A DNA stretch of 64,000 nucleotides from Sphingomonas hengshuiensis (GTDB taxonomy: Bacteria; Pseudomonadota; Alphaproteobacteria; Sphingomonadales; Sphingomonadaceae), in NCBI RefSeq assembly GCF_000935025.1, contig NZ_CP010836.1, positions 4,945,001-5,009,000 on the forward strand. Direction: 5' to 3'. The position numbers and the translations under genes were made by a program. Positions within the stretch are counted from its first letter, which is position 1. Each line of letters opens with the position of its first letter. The notes under the pieces are model-generated. The model searched no databases and had not been told where the DNA came from. It saw only the letters and a list, made by a program, of their open reading frames with translations. Shown piece after piece: positions 62,596 to 64,000 of this stretch.

Positions 62596-63528
62596 CTACC
62601 AGAACGCGCGCGGCATTCGGTAGGGCAGCATCGACTGGACGATCGGCGAGCGGAAACGCCCCAGCGACAGGCTTTCGTGCACCGCCTGCGCATCCTCGCC
62701 GAACAAATGCGTCGAGAGTGCCGAGCGGGCATAGAAGGGCGCGTCGATCCAGGTCTTGGTGACGCGCGGGCGATGGCCGGCATCGACTCGCGTCGCGCGG
62801 TCGACCAGCCATCCGGTGCGCGGGAGCCGGGCAGCGGTGGGCTGCACGACGTCGTGCCAGCGCCCCTGCCGATCGAACTTCAGCGCAAGGTCGAACGGCG
62901 TGCCGTCGCGCCGGCGGCCTTCGTACAGGACTGCGACGTCGTTTTTGAGGTGGGCGCGCGACCAGTGCCAGTCGTTGAACCCGGCCTCCAGCGGCTCGTC
63001 GCCGAAGTTCGAATCGAAATAGCCGGCACCACTCCAACGCATCCCGGGATGCGTCATCGCGACCTCGACATGCGCGCGCGGCGCCACCGGGTGCCAGCGA
63101 TGCCTGCCCTCGGGATCGAGCGTGAAGGCAGTGGTGCCGATCATTTCCGGCGTGACGCGCACCGTGCCGCGGACCTTATAGGGCAAGGGTGCCGAGATTT
63201 CGGCGATGTCGATCACCAGCGAGTCGCCGTCCCAGTGCATCCCGCTGGGGCCGACGGCGAAATGGTCGGCGCTGCGGCGCATCCGCTTCGATGGCCGTTC
63301 GGTCATCGCCCAGGCCGATCCGCGCGGGCCGTTGAGCGAGACGTTGATCGCGCAGTGATTCTCCGGGTCGCCGCGCCCCGACAGCTTGTAATAGGGCGAG
63401 AAGACACTGCCGATAAAGGCGATGATCGTCAGCCCGTGGGCGCCGTCCGCGCTGGTCGCGTCGATATACCACCAGGCATAGCCATTGGCCGCGACATGAA
63501 CGTCGAAGCGCGGTCCCTGAGCAAGCAA
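62596..63528 (-). CDS. crtC: Carotenoid 1,2-hydratase (hydroxyneurosporene synthase)
   Basis: A ~310-residue enzyme adding water at C1,2 of acyclic carotenoids on the spheroidene/spirilloxanthin route. The family core GYAWWYIDATSADGAHGLT, IAFIGSVFSPYY, WAMTER, GYFDSNFGDEPLE and DWHWSRA is intact. No ATG or GTG lies near the conserved start, so a TTG at 63526-63528 is proposed. This makes the gene overlap the end of crtD by 100 bases in another frame. Same operon as crtD. Confidence 0.92.
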   Translation of the reverse strand: MLAQGPRFDVHVAANGYAWWYIDATSADGAHGLTIIAFIGSVFSPYYKLSGRGDPENHCAINVSLNGPRGSAWAMTERPSKRMRRSADHFAVGPSGMHWDGDSLVIDIAEISAPLPYKVRGTVRVTPEMIGTTAFTLDPEGRHRWHPVAPRAHVEVAMTHPGMRWSGAGYFDSNFGDEPLEAGFNDWHWSRAHLKNDVAVLYEGRRRDGTPFDLALKFDRQGRWHDVVQPTAARLPRTGWLVDRATRVDAGHRPRVTKTWIDAPFYARSALSTHLFGEDAQAVHESLSLGRFRSPIVQSMLPYRMPRAFW

Positions 63529-64000
63529 TCGACGGCTAATCGGCCGGAAAGCGCCGCCATCGGGACGCCCGCGCCGGGGTGCGTGCTCCCGCCCGCGCAA
63601 TAGAGCCCAGGGATCCGCGTCCGGCTGCCCTGCCGGCGGAAGGAGGCCGCCCACCCGTGCGAGGCCGGTCCATAAAGGGCTCCACCCGTCGAGGGAAACA
63701 GGCGCTCGAAGTCGGTCGGCGTCGTCAGCACCGCTGAACGCCCCAGATCGAGCGAAAGCCCCGCCCGCGAAACGCCGTCCAGCATCCGCATTGTACATGT
63801 GTCGATCTCCGCCGGAGTGAAGGGAGTGCAGTCGCCGGTGGCCGGCGCGTTGACGATGATCTGGATGCGCTCGCGGTCGCCGGTGCCGGCGGCGCTGTCG
63901 TCGCGGTCCTGCGCGCAGACATAGACGCTGGGCCGGTCGGCCAGATGTCCGCTGGCGAGCGCGTTGAATTCGGCGGGGTAGTCGTCCGAAAAGAAGACGT
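63429..64000 (-). CDS. crtD: 1-hydroxycarotenoid 3,4-desaturase, C-terminal part
   Basis: The C-terminal ~190 residues of a phytoene-desaturase-family FAD enzyme, cut by the window edge. It begins within VFFSDDYPAEFNALASG, then IQIIVNAPATGD, FERLFPSTGGALYGPASHGW and the FAD-binding end GLYCAGGSTHPGAGVPMAAL, which is typical of CrtD. After LLRDRA the frame runs on about 29 residues through the start of crtC before stopping, so the natural stop seems to have been lost. Confidence 0.9.
   Translation of the reverse strand, partial: VFFSDDYPAEFNALASGHLADRPSVYVCAQDRDDSAAGTGDRERIQIIVNAPATGDCTPFTPAEIDTCTMRMLDGVSRAGLSLDLGRSAVLTTPTDFERLFPSTGGALYGPASHGWAASFRRQGSRTRIPGLYCAGGSTHPGAGVPMAALSGRLAVDCLLRDRASTFMSRPMAMPGGISTRPARTAPTG

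Noticed and set aside
1..64000. tRNA, rRNA, CRISPR arrays, IS elements, attachment sites and replication origins
   Set aside because: No cloverleaf-like, direct-repeat-spacer, transposase or iteron patterns were seen by eye; a covariance-model scan would be decisive for small RNAs.

Overview
The window is a dense, GC-rich, almost entirely protein-coding stretch. It looks like the chromosome of a sphingomonad-type alphaproteobacterium that is an aerobic anoxygenic phototroph. The reasons are two large SusC-like TonB-dependent receptors, Tat or Sec signals on most glycosidases, GTG/TTG starts with GGAG-type ribosome binding sites, dispersed palindromic repeats of the kind seen in sphingomonads, and the edge of a photosynthesis gene cluster (ispH, tspO, bchI, bchD, bchO, crtC, crtD) at the right end. 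No RNA genes, CRISPR arrays or insertion sequences were seen.

Layout. Positions 1-9,700 are ordinary chromosome: an exported amidase, two small membrane proteins, a GNAT-fold protein, exonuclease III, an exported class V aminotransferase, a membrane protein with a PepSY reductase-like protein, and D-lactate dehydrogenase. Positions 9,743-53,790 are one large accessory region for plant-polysaccharide use, built as several operons. It holds glycosidases resembling GH140 (apiosidase), GH78, GH127, GH42 (two), GH29, GH106, a GH43-like propeller, a sialidase-like propeller and an SGNH esterase. With them are two TonB receptors, two MFS carriers, an RbsABC-type sugar ABC transporter, an IclR and a FadR-type GntR regulator, and a set of unusual catabolic genes. 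The latter are a RuBisCO-like protein beside a four-carbon acid sugar kinase, two class III CoA-transferases, a MaoC-type hydratase, two substrate-binding-protein folds without signal peptides, a Gfo/Idh/MocA oxidoreductase and a BDH2-like dehydrogenase. Positions 53,892-57,206 hold a degenerate hydrolase, an Lgt-like membrane protein, a radical SAM protein and a tiny membrane protein. Positions 57,220-64,000 are the photosynthesis cluster edge, with two PpsR/CrtJ-type boxes.

How it may work together (inference). The enzyme set matches what is needed to strip branched pectin, notably rhamnogalacturonan II or apiogalacturonan: apiose, rhamnose, fucose, galactose, arabinose or aceric acid, and ketodeoxy sugars. 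The kinase and RuBisCO-like protein match the last steps of the oxidative D-apiose (3-oxo-isoapionate) pathway, and the BDH2-like dehydrogenase matches 2-keto-3-deoxy-L-fuconate oxidation. The CoA-transferase / MaoC / cytosolic binding-protein module has no function I know of and is the most novel part of the window.
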